A program made the translations under genes and the position numbers. Below the pieces are notes generated by a model. It was not told the DNA's origin and ran no database searches. It saw only the letters and a list, made by a program, of their open reading frames with translations. This document shows, one piece after another, positions 1 to 6,241 of a DNA stretch of 11,092 nucleotides; the first letter of the stretch is position 1, and each line of letters begins with the position of its first letter. Source of the stretch: Pseudomonadota bacterium (GTDB lineage: Bacteria > Myxococcota > UBA9042 > PHBI01); contig SYAK01000236.1 in NCBI GenBank assembly GCA_005788935.1, positions 1 through 11,092 of the forward strand. The letters run 5' to 3'.

Positions 1-160
1 CGATGCGGCCCGCGATTTCGATCCCGCCGAACTCGGCGCGCATGGCCTCGACAGCGGCCTGGTCCGCAGCGGACTCGTCGCCGCGTCCCATGTATCGGGC
101 GGCTGCGATGGCGGCGGCCTCGGTGACGCGGACCATTTCGAGCGACAGATGACGCAGCAT
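1..160 (-). CDS. glpX: Fructose-1,6-bisphosphatase class II, N-terminal part (cut by window edge)
   Basis: The first 53 codons of a gene that runs off the left edge. The translation begins MLRHLSLEMVRVTEAAAIAA and continues with RYMGRGDESAADQAAVEAM. This is the conserved start of GlpX: the RVTEAAA helix, the GRGD element that contributes an acidic metal-binding residue, and the AD-x-AAV-x-AM segment. GlpX removes the 1-phosphate of fructose 1,6-bisphosphate with Mg2+ or Mn2+ in gluconeogenesis or the Calvin cycle, in the cytosol. The ATG at 160-158 is preceded by an AAGGGG ribosome site about 5 bases upstream, which fits the family's normal N-terminus. The gene diverges from mobA across 175 bases. 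The rest of the protein, including the substrate-binding part, lies outside the window, so nothing can be said about completeness. Identity is confident despite the short fragment. Confidence 0.9.
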   Translation of the reverse strand, partial: MLRHLSLEMVRVTEAAAIAAARYMGRGDESAADQAAVEAMRAEFGGIEIAGRI

Positions 161-325
161 GGGGACCCCTTGGCGGACCGTGGCGCCCGGGAGACTGCTG
201 ATGCCCCCGGAGGCGCGCCGCGGGCGTCCGAGCCTCGCAGCGGCGAGACAGTAGCTCGAAGCGCGGGCTTTGACCAGCGCCGCAATCGCAGGCAGGTTGG
301 AGGCTTGCCGCCTGAGGGGCGTGCG

Positions 326-330
326 GGAGG
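326..330 (+). promoter_or_regulatory. Ribosome binding site that fixes the mobA start
   Basis: GGAGG lies 5 bases ahead of the GTG at 336. Starting there gives MPVIAVVLAGG, the usual MobA N-terminus with the nucleotide-binding loop a few residues in. The farther in-frame starts, TTG at 270 and GTG at 321, would add 22 or 5 residues with no family counterpart. The TTG has no good ribosome site, and the 321 GTG has only a GAGG placed too close. Confidence 0.6.
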
Positions 331-335
331 TGGTC

Positions 336-914
336 GTGCCGGTCATCGCGGTCGTGCTCGCTGGCGGGGTCTCGCGGCGCTTCGGGCGGGACAAGCTGAC
401 AGCCCCGCTCGCCGAAGGCGACGCCGGGAGGCTTGGCTCGCTCGAGGCGGTCAGGGCTGCGTGCGAGGGCGCAGGGCTCGCGGTGGTCTGCGCGGGCGGG
501 CTGGGCGGGATCCCTGACACGCCCGGTGTGGGAGGGCCGCTTGGAGGCCTGCTCGGGGTGATGGAGGTCTTGCCTGACACCGATCTGCTGCTGCTCGCGG
601 GTGACCTGCCTTGCCTCACACCGGCAGACGTGGCGTGGCTCGTCGCGGCGCACCGGGGTGACGGCGTGACGGCGGTGACGCTCGGACCCGGGCTCGGGCC
701 GGAGCCCCTGGCGGCCGTCTATCCGGCGGCCCTTCAGGGGGCCTTGAGGGCCTTCGCGGCGGCTGGCGGCCGGAGCTTGCGGAGGTTCCTCGAGGCGGCG
801 CCGGCGCTCGCCCTCCGCGTCCCGGCCGATCGCCGGGCCTTCGAGGACTTCGACACGGAGGCCGCGCTCGAGGCGCTTGGGCTGCGGCTCGCGGCGCCGG
901 GGCAAGCCGACTGA
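336..914 (+). CDS. mobA: Molybdenum cofactor guanylyltransferase (MobA)
   Basis: 192 residues, the usual MobA length. MobA transfers GMP from GTP to Mo-molybdopterin, giving the guanine dinucleotide cofactor used by DMSO-reductase-family enzymes such as formate dehydrogenase and nitrate reductase; it is cytosolic. Visible family elements, in order: the GTP-binding loop LAGGVSRRFGRDK (8-20); GGPLGGLLG (67-75), matching the usual GPLAGI segment; the metal-binding AGDLPCL (88-94, Asp90); PEPLAAVYP (122-130); RSLRRFLE (146-153); and the C-terminal FEDFDTEAAL (169-178), matching the family's F-x-N-I/F-D/N-T-P element. A GTG start at 336 is preferred because of GGAGG just ahead. The gene is divergent from glpX and not obviously in an operon. 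fdhD, which acts on the same enzymes, lies about 7.8 kb to the right. A CobY- or MocA-like nucleotidyltransferase is less likely given the MobA-specific loop. Confidence 0.88.
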   Translation: MPVIAVVLAGGVSRRFGRDKLTAPLAEGDAGRLGSLEAVRAACEGAGLAVVCAGGLGGIPDTPGVGGPLGGLLGVMEVLPDTDLLLLAGDLPCLTPADVAWLVAAHRGDGVTAVTLGPGLGPEPLAAVYPAALQGALRAFAAAGGRSLRRFLEAAPALALRVPADRRAFEDFDTEAALEALGLRLAAPGQAD

Positions 915-937
915 CGCGTGCGGCGCCCGATGCATGA

Positions 938-955
938 TGAATGAACGACCATTCA
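938..955. promoter_or_regulatory. 18-base palindrome resembling a TetR-family (FadR-type) operator
   Basis: TGAATG and CATTCA are perfect inverted arms of 6 bases, separated by AACGAC and centred on CG. Over the 18 bases, 14 positions match the reverse complement. The site sits in an AT-rich pocket (about 931-957) in otherwise GC-rich DNA, 23 bases after the mobA stop and about 250 bases upstream of the thioesterase start. From memory, the Bacillus fatty-acid repressor FadR (TetR family) binds a closely similar consensus, TGAATGAMTANTCATTCA. No regulator gene is present in the window, so the cognate protein is unknown. The function is inferred from symmetry and similarity only. Confidence 0.45.
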
Positions 956-1031
956 ATCCGGCTCAGAGGCCTCGGAGGGGGCGCCAGTCGAAGCGGGGGC
1001 CGCTTTTGGCTGGAACGCAGGGAGACTGGCC

Positions 1032-1063
1032 GGCGTTGACATCACGTCCGTCCTGGCGTTGAC
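1032..1063 (+). repeat. Direct repeat GGCGTTGAC, two copies 23 bases apart
   Basis: Exact 9-base copies at 1032-1040 and 1055-1063 lie in the gap ahead of the thioesterase gene. The spacing is close to two helical turns, as for tandem sites bound on one face by a regulator. The second copy overlaps the possible sigma-54 promoter. The function is not established. Confidence 0.4.
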
Positions 1064-1070
1064 GCTGCAT
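1054..1070 (+). promoter_or_regulatory. Possible sigma-54 (-24/-12) promoter for the thioesterase gene
   Basis: TGGC at 1054-1057 and TGCA at 1066-1069 put the diagnostic GG and GC exactly 12 bases apart, as in the consensus TGGCAC-N5-TTGCA. The AC after TGGC and the first T of TTGCA are not conserved. Transcription would begin near 1080, leaving about 125 bases of leader before the ATG at 1205. It is the best promoter-like element I find in 915-1204. It remains weak without an enhancer site or RNA data. Confidence 0.25.
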
Positions 1071-1204
1071 TCCGGGCCCATCGGGAGTTCGCGCAGCGCT
1101 CGCCGATCGTTTTGGGGCGCTCGCGTCGTCTTCGCCCGGGAGGCCGGCGAAACGGCGTTGCGGGGGCTGTCGTGACGGGGGATGATGCGCCACGGAGGTG
1201 CCGA

Positions 1205-1675
1205 ATGGACGTGCTGGCGGCGGTCAACGCGGTGAAGGACGGGTGGACGAACGTGATGGGCCTGACGTACGTGACGGCGCGCGAGGACTGCGTCGAGGCG
1301 ACCTGGACCGTCGGGCGCGAGCACCTGCAGCCGTTCGGGCTGGTCCACGGCGGCGTCCACTGCGGCGTCATCGAGAGCGTCTGCAGCGTCGGGGCCGCCA
1401 TTTCTGCGGGCCTGCGGGGGCATCGCGGGACGGTGGTCGGGCTCGAGAACCACACGAGTTTTGTGCGGGCCTGCGGGGTCGGAGCGGTGCTGAGGGCGAC
1501 CGCGCGCCCGGTGACGCGCGGCCGCTCGACGCATCTCTGGGAGGCCACCATCGAGGACGCGTCGGGCGCTGTCGTTGCGACCGGGCGCGTGCGGCTGCTG
1601 CTCGTGGATGGCGAGACGTCGCGGACGCTCGGGTCGACACCGACGTCTGGTCAGGCGGGCGGCGGTGGCGCTTGA
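1205..1675 (+). CDS. PaaI/MenI-type hotdog-fold acyl-CoA thioesterase
   Basis: 156 residues, slightly longer than the usual 135-145 because of a Gly-rich tail. The family hydrolyses acyl-CoA or aryl-CoA thioesters in the cytosol. The core shows GLVHGG (45-50, His48) and VIESVCSVGAA (55-65, Glu57 as the probable catalytic acid), then VVGLENHTSFVRAC (77-90), matching the G-x-E-x-N-x-x-F/H-x-R strand, then GRSTHLWEATIED (106-118) and GRVRLLLV (127-134). This pattern resembles the EntH/MenI (YdiI, DHNA-CoA hydrolase) subgroup, but the substrate cannot be read from sequence. The ATG is chosen because GGAGGTG (1194-1200) lies just ahead; an upstream extension from 1112 gives Arg-rich sequence with no family match. 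The 3' end overlaps the glycosyltransferase gene by 25 bases, tail to tail. The upstream gap holds a FadR-like palindrome and a possible sigma-54 promoter. Confidence 0.82.
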   Translation: MDVLAAVNAVKDGWTNVMGLTYVTAREDCVEATWTVGREHLQPFGLVHGGVHCGVIESVCSVGAAISAGLRGHRGTVVGLENHTSFVRACGVGAVLRATARPVTRGRSTHLWEATIEDASGAVVATGRVRLLLVDGETSRTLGSTPTSGQAGGGGA

Positions 1676-2994
1676 GGACTGGGCGGGTCCCCGCGGGTCA
1701 GCCAGCGGCTGGACCGGACCGTCAGCGTCGCGAACGGCTGGATCCACCACAGGGCCAAGAGTGCAAACCAACCGTAGAGAATGCCGTAAAGAAAATCCCA
1801 TGATCTCTTGGAGCGCAGGTAAATGAGTCCGTAGAAGACGCCGAAGAGTGCGCCCGCGAACAGGCTCTGGACGAGCCACAGCGGCTCTGTCGCGAGCAGC
1901 CAGAGCGACAGCGGCACGGCCGACACGCGGAGGAGCACGCTCGTGGGCTGAAGGACGGCGTCGGCGGCCATCAGCGGGCCTCGCCACGGGCCGAGGGACA
2001 CGGCGCGGCGTGGTACGGTCCTGAGCGCCCGGAGCCCCTCGCGCGTGGCCGAGCGGGCCCAGCGGACATACATGCGGCACAGCCCGGGGTAGGTCGCTGG
2101 CACGAGGGTCTCGACGGCGGCGCTTTGCTGGAACCGTACGTCGTGGCCGAGCGAGAGCACGAGCGTCGTCATCGCGTGGTCGTCGCCGTTGTTGCAGCGC
2201 GCGCCGAGAAACCGCTGATCCCGCCACGCGATGAGGTGTGGTGCGACCACCTCGCGGCGGTAGCATTGCAGGGCACCCGGACAGCACCACACCGTCGCGA
2301 GCTGCGACTGGGAGGCGCGGATGAAGTCGAAGCCCAGCAGGTAACGGACGTGCAGCATGCGCGTCAGGAGGTTCCGCCGGCGGTTCCAGACGCGGACCTG
2401 GCCCGCGACGCCGGCCGTGCGCGGCTCGACGGCGAAGGGTGCCACGAGGTTTCGGAACGTATCGGGGCGCACGCGCGAGTCGGAGTCCACGGTGGCGATG
2501 AGCGCGCTCGTGGCCTGGCTGAAACCGGCGAAGAGGGCGTGGCGCTTGCCGCGGTTCTGCGGCAGATGGATGACCGTGAGGCGTGCTCCCAGGCGGAGCT
2601 GCGCGAGGTCGAGGTGGTGCCCGGTGTCGTCGCGCGAGCCGTCATTGACGGCGATGACGTGCAGGCGGTCGGGCGGATAGTCCGAGGCGAGGATGGATGC
2701 GAGGGTTTCGGCGACGCCTGGGCCCTCGTTGTAGGCCGGGACGACCACCGTCAGGGTGGGGAGCGCGGCATCATCCTGCGCGGGTGGGACGGGGCGGTAG
2801 CCGAGCCACAGCGCCGTCCGCATCGCGAGCGTGGCGAAGACGACCCATGAGACACCGCGTGCAACCGGTGGCAGTTCGGCGCTCAGGTCGAGCGGAGAGA
2901 AGGCGAGAGCGGCCAGCGTGACAGCGCCACACGCGACCGCGATCCTGACGGCGGCGTACGCCGGGCCGTCGCCCCCGGAGGCCCGCTCCTTCAT
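1651..2994 (-). CDS. Membrane family-2 glycosyltransferase, hyaluronan-synthase/NodC-like
   Basis: 447 residues. Two hydrophobic segments (about 13-33 and 46-65) precede a GT-A domain (about 80-320); further membrane helices follow (about 350-418), then a short Pro-rich tail. Catalytic elements: VVVPAYNE (83-90), NDGS (117-120) for the UDP-sugar, DSDS (170-173) as the DxD metal site, CCPGALQCYRREV (237-249) matching the C-x-SGPLG-x-YRR segment of hyaluronan and chitin-oligosaccharide synthases, and GDDHAMT (270-276), matching the GDDR-x-LT acceptor loop. The usual QxxRW motif appears as MYVRW (308-312), with Met in place of Gln. Such enzymes polymerise UDP-GlcNAc or UDP-GlcA and extrude the glycan through the inner membrane; the actual sugar is unknown. 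The start ATG overlaps the stop of the preceding hydrolase gene (ATGA), implying translational coupling. It is the last gene of the minus-strand unit and overlaps the thioesterase gene by 25 bases. Confidence 0.82.
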   Translation of the reverse strand: MKERASGGDGPAYAAVRIAVACGAVTLAALAFSPLDLSAELPPVARGVSWVVFATLAMRTALWLGYRPVPPAQDDAALPTLTVVVPAYNEGPGVAETLASILASDYPPDRLHVIAVNDGSRDDTGHHLDLAQLRLGARLTVIHLPQNRGKRHALFAGFSQATSALIATVDSDSRVRPDTFRNLVAPFAVEPRTAGVAGQVRVWNRRRNLLTRMLHVRYLLGFDFIRASQSQLATVWCCPGALQCYRREVVAPHLIAWRDQRFLGARCNNGDDHAMTTLVLSLGHDVRFQQSAAVETLVPATYPGLCRMYVRWARSATREGLRALRTVPRRAVSLGPWRGPLMAADAVLQPTSVLLRVSAVPLSLWLLATEPLWLVQSLFAGALFGVFYGLIYLRSKRSWDFLYGILYGWFALLALWWIQPFATLTVRSSRWLTRGDPPSPQAPPPPA

Positions 2995-3653
2995 GCCCTA
3001 CCGAGGCCGAAGAAGTCGACGACGGCGGCTTCGAGGGCTGGGAGCGACGCCATCAACGCGTGGTCGTCGTCGGTCTCCACCAGGCGGACCCGCTCGGGGT
3101 GGGCTGCAGCCCAGCGGCGCGAGCTCTCGATCGGGACCAAGGCGTCGGCGCGCCCGTGAAGCACCAGGGTCGGGACCATGGGCTCGGGAGCGGTTGGGTG
3201 GCGCGCGTGGGACGTCACGAAGCCCCAGTGAACGGGTCGCGGCACGCCTGCGTGGTCGGGCAGCGGCAACGCGCCAGTCGCCTCCCAGGCCGTCATGCGC
3301 GCTGCTCCGAGGATGCGCGGCCAATGCGACGCCATGTGGAACGCTGGGCACAGCAACATCATGCGCGTCACGCGGCCTGGATGCATGGAGGCCCATCGTG
3401 CCGCGAGCCAGCCCCCGAGTGACGAGCCGATGAGTCGCACCGGACGGCCCGGGGCCACCGCGTCAGCCTGCGCGCTGACGGCCGTGAGCATCGCGTCGAC
3501 GTCGAGCCGCTCGAAGCTCGGTACGTTGAGGTCGGGCATCGCGAGGTGCTCGCCACGGGCTGTGAACACCCCCGCGAGGTGTGCGCCCTTGGCCGAGTTG
3601 GCGCTCGAGGAGAGGCCATGGAGGTAGACGGTCGGGGGCGAGGCCGGTGTCAT
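2991..3653 (-). CDS. YqiA/YcfP-type alpha/beta-fold hydrolase
   Basis: 220 residues, close to the 190-200 of YqiA-like esterases. The N-terminus reads VYLHGLSSSANSAKG (9-23), with the typical HG-x-x-SS...S-x-KA pattern of the UPF0227/YqiA group, followed by MPDLNVPSFERL (39-50). The probable triad is Ser78 in GSSLGG (76-81), Asp170 in HGRADALVP (166-174) and His198 in DDDHAL (195-200). YqiA of E. coli has esterase activity on short acyl esters; the natural substrate of this family is unknown. ATG at 3653 is chosen because GGAG lies 7 bases ahead and the family N-terminus begins a few residues later. An open frame continues back to 3782 but overlaps the patatin gene and looks unlike this family. 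There is no signal peptide, so it is probably cytosolic. It lies 20 bases after the patatin stop and shares ATGA with the glycosyltransferase start. Confidence 0.78.
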   Translation of the reverse strand: MTPASPPTVYLHGLSSSANSAKGAHLAGVFTARGEHLAMPDLNVPSFERLDVDAMLTAVSAQADAVAPGRPVRLIGSSLGGWLAARWASMHPGRVTRMMLLCPAFHMASHWPRILGAARMTAWEATGALPLPDHAGVPRPVHWGFVTSHARHPTAPEPMVPTLVLHGRADALVPIESSRRWAAAHPERVRLVETDDDHALMASLPALEAAVVDFFGLGRA

Positions 3654-3673
3654 CACGTGGCTCCGGTGGCGGG

Positions 3674-6124
3674 TCAGAGGGGCAGGTCGAGCTCGACCCC
3701 GACCATGGCGCGCAGGACGAAGCTGGTCCCGGCCCCGTCCCACGGCGGCAGCCAGGCCGCGTCGAGCTGCAGGCGCACCCACTGTGCGAGGACCCCCGCG
3801 AGGTGAACGTCAAGCAACGGCCGTGAGCGTGCGAAGTCCGGATCGACAGGCGCAGCGTCGGTCAGGTAGCGGTCGCCGCTCGCGAAGCGGAACCCGCCGC
3901 GCAGTCCGAGCCGGGTCTGAAGCAGCGGGCCGGCGTAGGGCTCGATTTCGAGGCCGAGCAACGGGGTCGCGCCGAACCAGGGGCGCGCCTCGCCGTCGAG
4001 CACGCTCGGCAGGCCGTCGAGCTGAAGTGCCGTAGCGAGGCGCAGCCAGCCGAGCCCGCTCTCCCCGTCCGTCACCGACCACCCGAGTTCCCATGTGCCA
4101 CCCGCGAGCAGATGCAGCGCGTGGGCTGGCGGCTGCCAGATGAGCGTGTGGTTCAGATAGCGCGCCACCGACCGATAGAGCGTCGCGCCTTCGGGCTGGG
4201 CCGCCGCGAGCGAACGCGACATCGCCCCGATCCGGGCGGCGAGGCGGCGGGTGGCGGCCTCGGCGGTGGCGCGGCCGACCCCGAGGTCCCTGAAGTCGAA
4301 GCGATACGCGGCGAGCCGTGCGAGGAAGTAGGTCGCACCATCCGGGTTCGTCGAGTCGGGGGCTGGCGGCTCACCCTCGAGCGCTGGCACGCGCGGAGGC
4401 GCGTCGCCTGCGTAGGCCGCGATGCAGTGACGGCGGGCGTCGGTCAGTGTCGCGAGCGGCAGCAGCGCGGCGACATCGGTCGGCAGGCGTTTGCAGCGTG
4501 TGTAGAGGCGGTCGATGCTGGTCTGGATGAGGGCGCGGGCGTTCCACATGTCGCCCTTGGCGCAGTTGTCCCAAGGTGCATCCGGGTCCACGTCGTGCCC
4601 GAACACGGTGCCGAGGCAGCGTGCGGGCCGCCACGCTTCAAGCAGGGGGGCGGAGGTCGGGTCGGGGAGGGCGAGTCGTTGCCCACGGGCTGCCGCCCAG
4701 GTCGTCAGCGTCGTCGTCGCGAGGCGGCGGCCCTCGTGCATGCCCAGGTAGAAATCAAATGCGCGAAAGTCCGACTCGACGAACCCCATGAAGGCCCCGA
4801 GTACGCCCGAGGCGGTTGGCCAGTCGCTCTGCAACACTGCGAGTCGATTTCGAATCTCGGGGTGCTCCTCGACGACGGTGTGAAGCTCGGAGGTGCGTGC
4901 CGCCTCGAGGAGGCCGGGCAGCATCCGCAGCAGCATCGCGACCAGCCCCTCGTCTTCGCCGCCATCGGGCGCAGGATCGGGCGCCCAGGGCATCGAGCTC
5001 GGCACGAGCGTCAGGATGGACACCTCGGGCGGCAGCTCGGTCCGCTTGAGGTCAGGCCGGTCCCGCATCGCGCCGGCCTCACCGAGCCCGCGCACGAGCA
5101 GTCGCGTCGCGACGCGCAGCGGCTGGTTGTCAAGGAAGCCGCCATCGACAAACGCAGCCCGGACGGCATCTTCGGGGGTACACACGACTGGCGCGAGTCC
5201 GACCGAGCGGCGCCCGGAGGCGCGGCTGCGGACCCTCCCCTGGCCCACGAGGCAGTGTGGGATCTCCACTGGCGCGAAGGCACCGGGGATGCCGGAGCTC
5301 GCATGGAGCAGGGCCATCAGATTGCCGAACGGCACGTCTCCCTGCGGGTCGGTGGCCAGCGCCACCTGGTCGTCGACGCTCTCGACGTCGAGGTAGTTCC
5401 TGACGGACGGCGGTCGTCCGGGGCCGCGCCCACGGATGCGCAGCGCGAATCGCTCGCCAGCCCGCGCAAGTGGCAGCGAGCCCTCGCGGTCGAGGCGGAC
5501 CTTGCGGGTCTCGACCCGCGTCACCGGCACGCCGAGGACGATGTCGCAGTTCTCGGGCAGGCCCTGCGCGAACCCCTCCTCGAGGGTCCGCGTGACCGTA
5601 CGCATCACCTTGTCGCGGGTCAGGACGGCCGTCGCCGTGACCTTGGCCGGGTCGAACAACCCTTCGATCCCGACCGGGATCCAGACCTTCCAGAACAGCG
5701 ACTCCGAGGGTGCGTCGCGCGTCGGGCGGCAGCCGTCGAGTGCCAGCAGGAGGCCGTTGATGCTGCCAGCAGACGTGCCCGTCACAACCCGCGGGGTGAA
5801 GATGGCCGGATTCGAGCGGAACAGCTGCGACAGATAGAACAACGCGCCAGCCTCGAAGGACCCGAGCGACGCGCCGCCCTGGATCACGACGCCGAGCTGG
5901 ATGGGCAGCTGCGCGGGCTCGAGGACGGGCGGCGTCACGACGGCGGGGGACGGCGGACCCGTGAACGGGGTCGGGGGGGCGGCGCACGGAGCGATGCCCG
6001 GGGCACACGGGGTTGCGGCAGGCAGCCCTTGCGCAAGCCGCTCCTCGTCGGCCCGCCCCGAGCTTGCGAGGCCGCCGAGAACGAGCGCGAGCAAGACGCG
6101 CGAACATGTCAGTCGTGGCGTCAA
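3674..6124 (-). CDS. Exported patatin-like phospholipase with long strand-rich C-terminal region
   Basis: 816 residues. Residues 1-25 form a signal peptide (Arg, then LLALVLGGLASSGRA, cleavage before DEE), followed by a Pro/Ala-rich linker (about 30-75). The patatin domain (about 76-375) shows the oxyanion glycine loop QGGASLGSFEAG (82-93), nucleophile Ser118 in GTSAG (116-120) and the dyad Asp327 in DGG (327-329), so it should be an active lipid acyl hydrolase. A helical middle region includes FDFYLGMHEG (456-465), resembling the D-F-x-x-G-x-Y-D-G segment of bacterial patatins. The last ~145 residues alternate hydrophobic and polar residues with short turns, as in outer-membrane strands, but too few are clear to claim a barrel. 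Ten cysteines follow the signal, compatible with disulfides in the periplasm. The start is TTG at 6124 with GGAG 8 bases upstream; no ATG in frame fits a signal peptide. It is followed after 20 bases by the YqiA-like gene. Confidence 0.85.
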   Translation of the reverse strand: MTPRLTCSRVLLALVLGGLASSGRADEERLAQGLPAATPCAPGIAPCAAPPTPFTGPPSPAVVTPPVLEPAQLPIQLGVVIQGGASLGSFEAGALFYLSQLFRSNPAIFTPRVVTGTSAGSINGLLLALDGCRPTRDAPSESLFWKVWIPVGIEGLFDPAKVTATAVLTRDKVMRTVTRTLEEGFAQGLPENCDIVLGVPVTRVETRKVRLDREGSLPLARAGERFALRIRGRGPGRPPSVRNYLDVESVDDQVALATDPQGDVPFGNLMALLHASSGIPGAFAPVEIPHCLVGQGRVRSRASGRRSVGLAPVVCTPEDAVRAAFVDGGFLDNQPLRVATRLLVRGLGEAGAMRDRPDLKRTELPPEVSILTLVPSSMPWAPDPAPDGGEDEGLVAMLLRMLPGLLEAARTSELHTVVEEHPEIRNRLAVLQSDWPTASGVLGAFMGFVESDFRAFDFYLGMHEGRRLATTTLTTWAAARGQRLALPDPTSAPLLEAWRPARCLGTVFGHDVDPDAPWDNCAKGDMWNARALIQTSIDRLYTRCKRLPTDVAALLPLATLTDARRHCIAAYAGDAPPRVPALEGEPPAPDSTNPDGATYFLARLAAYRFDFRDLGVGRATAEAATRRLAARIGAMSRSLAAAQPEGATLYRSVARYLNHTLIWQPPAHALHLLAGGTWELGWSVTDGESGLGWLRLATALQLDGLPSVLDGEARPWFGATPLLGLEIEPYAGPLLQTRLGLRGGFRFASGDRYLTDAAPVDPDFARSRPLLDVHLAGVLAQWVRLQLDAAWLPPWDGAGTSFVLRAMVGVELDLPL

Positions 6125-6173
6125 GCGGGCGTCTCCACGAAGGCGGCAAACGCGAACCCCGCCGGGCCCGCCA

Positions 6174-6202
6174 AGCCGACCTGGACTGGTCGGCTCAGCC
6201 GA
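6174..6202. repeat. Nested inverted repeats between the unknown gene and the patatin gene
   Basis: AGCCGACC (6174-6181) and GGTCGGCT (6188-6195) form a perfect 8-base stem with a 6-base loop. The right arm can instead pair with AGCCGA at 6197-6202 across a single base, so two exclusive helices are possible. The element lies in the 117-base gap, about 50 bases after the unknown gene's stop and about 50 before the patatin start. Neither strand shows a T-run after it, so a classical intrinsic terminator is doubtful. A Rho-linked terminator, attenuator or protein site would fit. Confidence 0.4.
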
Positions 6203-6241
6203 GCGCGACGGGGCTCAGCGACGGGGCCGTGGGCCCGGAAC

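Noticed and set aside
270..335. Upstream TTG or GTG starts for mobA
   Set aside because: They would add residues with no MobA counterpart. The GTG at 336 has a well-placed GGAGG and gives the standard N-terminus.
1036..1041. Perfect TTGACA as a sigma-70 -35 box
   Set aside because: No acceptable -10 hexamer lies 16-18 bases downstream; the positions are occupied by GC-rich sequence.
934..1062. 42-codon peptide beginning MMNERPFN in the mobA-thioesterase gap
   Set aside because: No ribosome site, Arg/Pro-rich, and the start overlaps the palindrome, which is better explained as a regulatory site.
953..2290. 445-codon minus-strand frame
   Set aside because: It crosses the thioesterase gene antisense and the glycosyltransferase gene in another frame; its Arg/Pro-rich composition is typical of a shadow frame.
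3654..3782. N-terminal extension of the YqiA-like hydrolase
   Set aside because: It overlaps the patatin 3' end, is Arg/Ala-rich and precedes the family's natural start; ATG at 3653 has GGAG at correct spacing.
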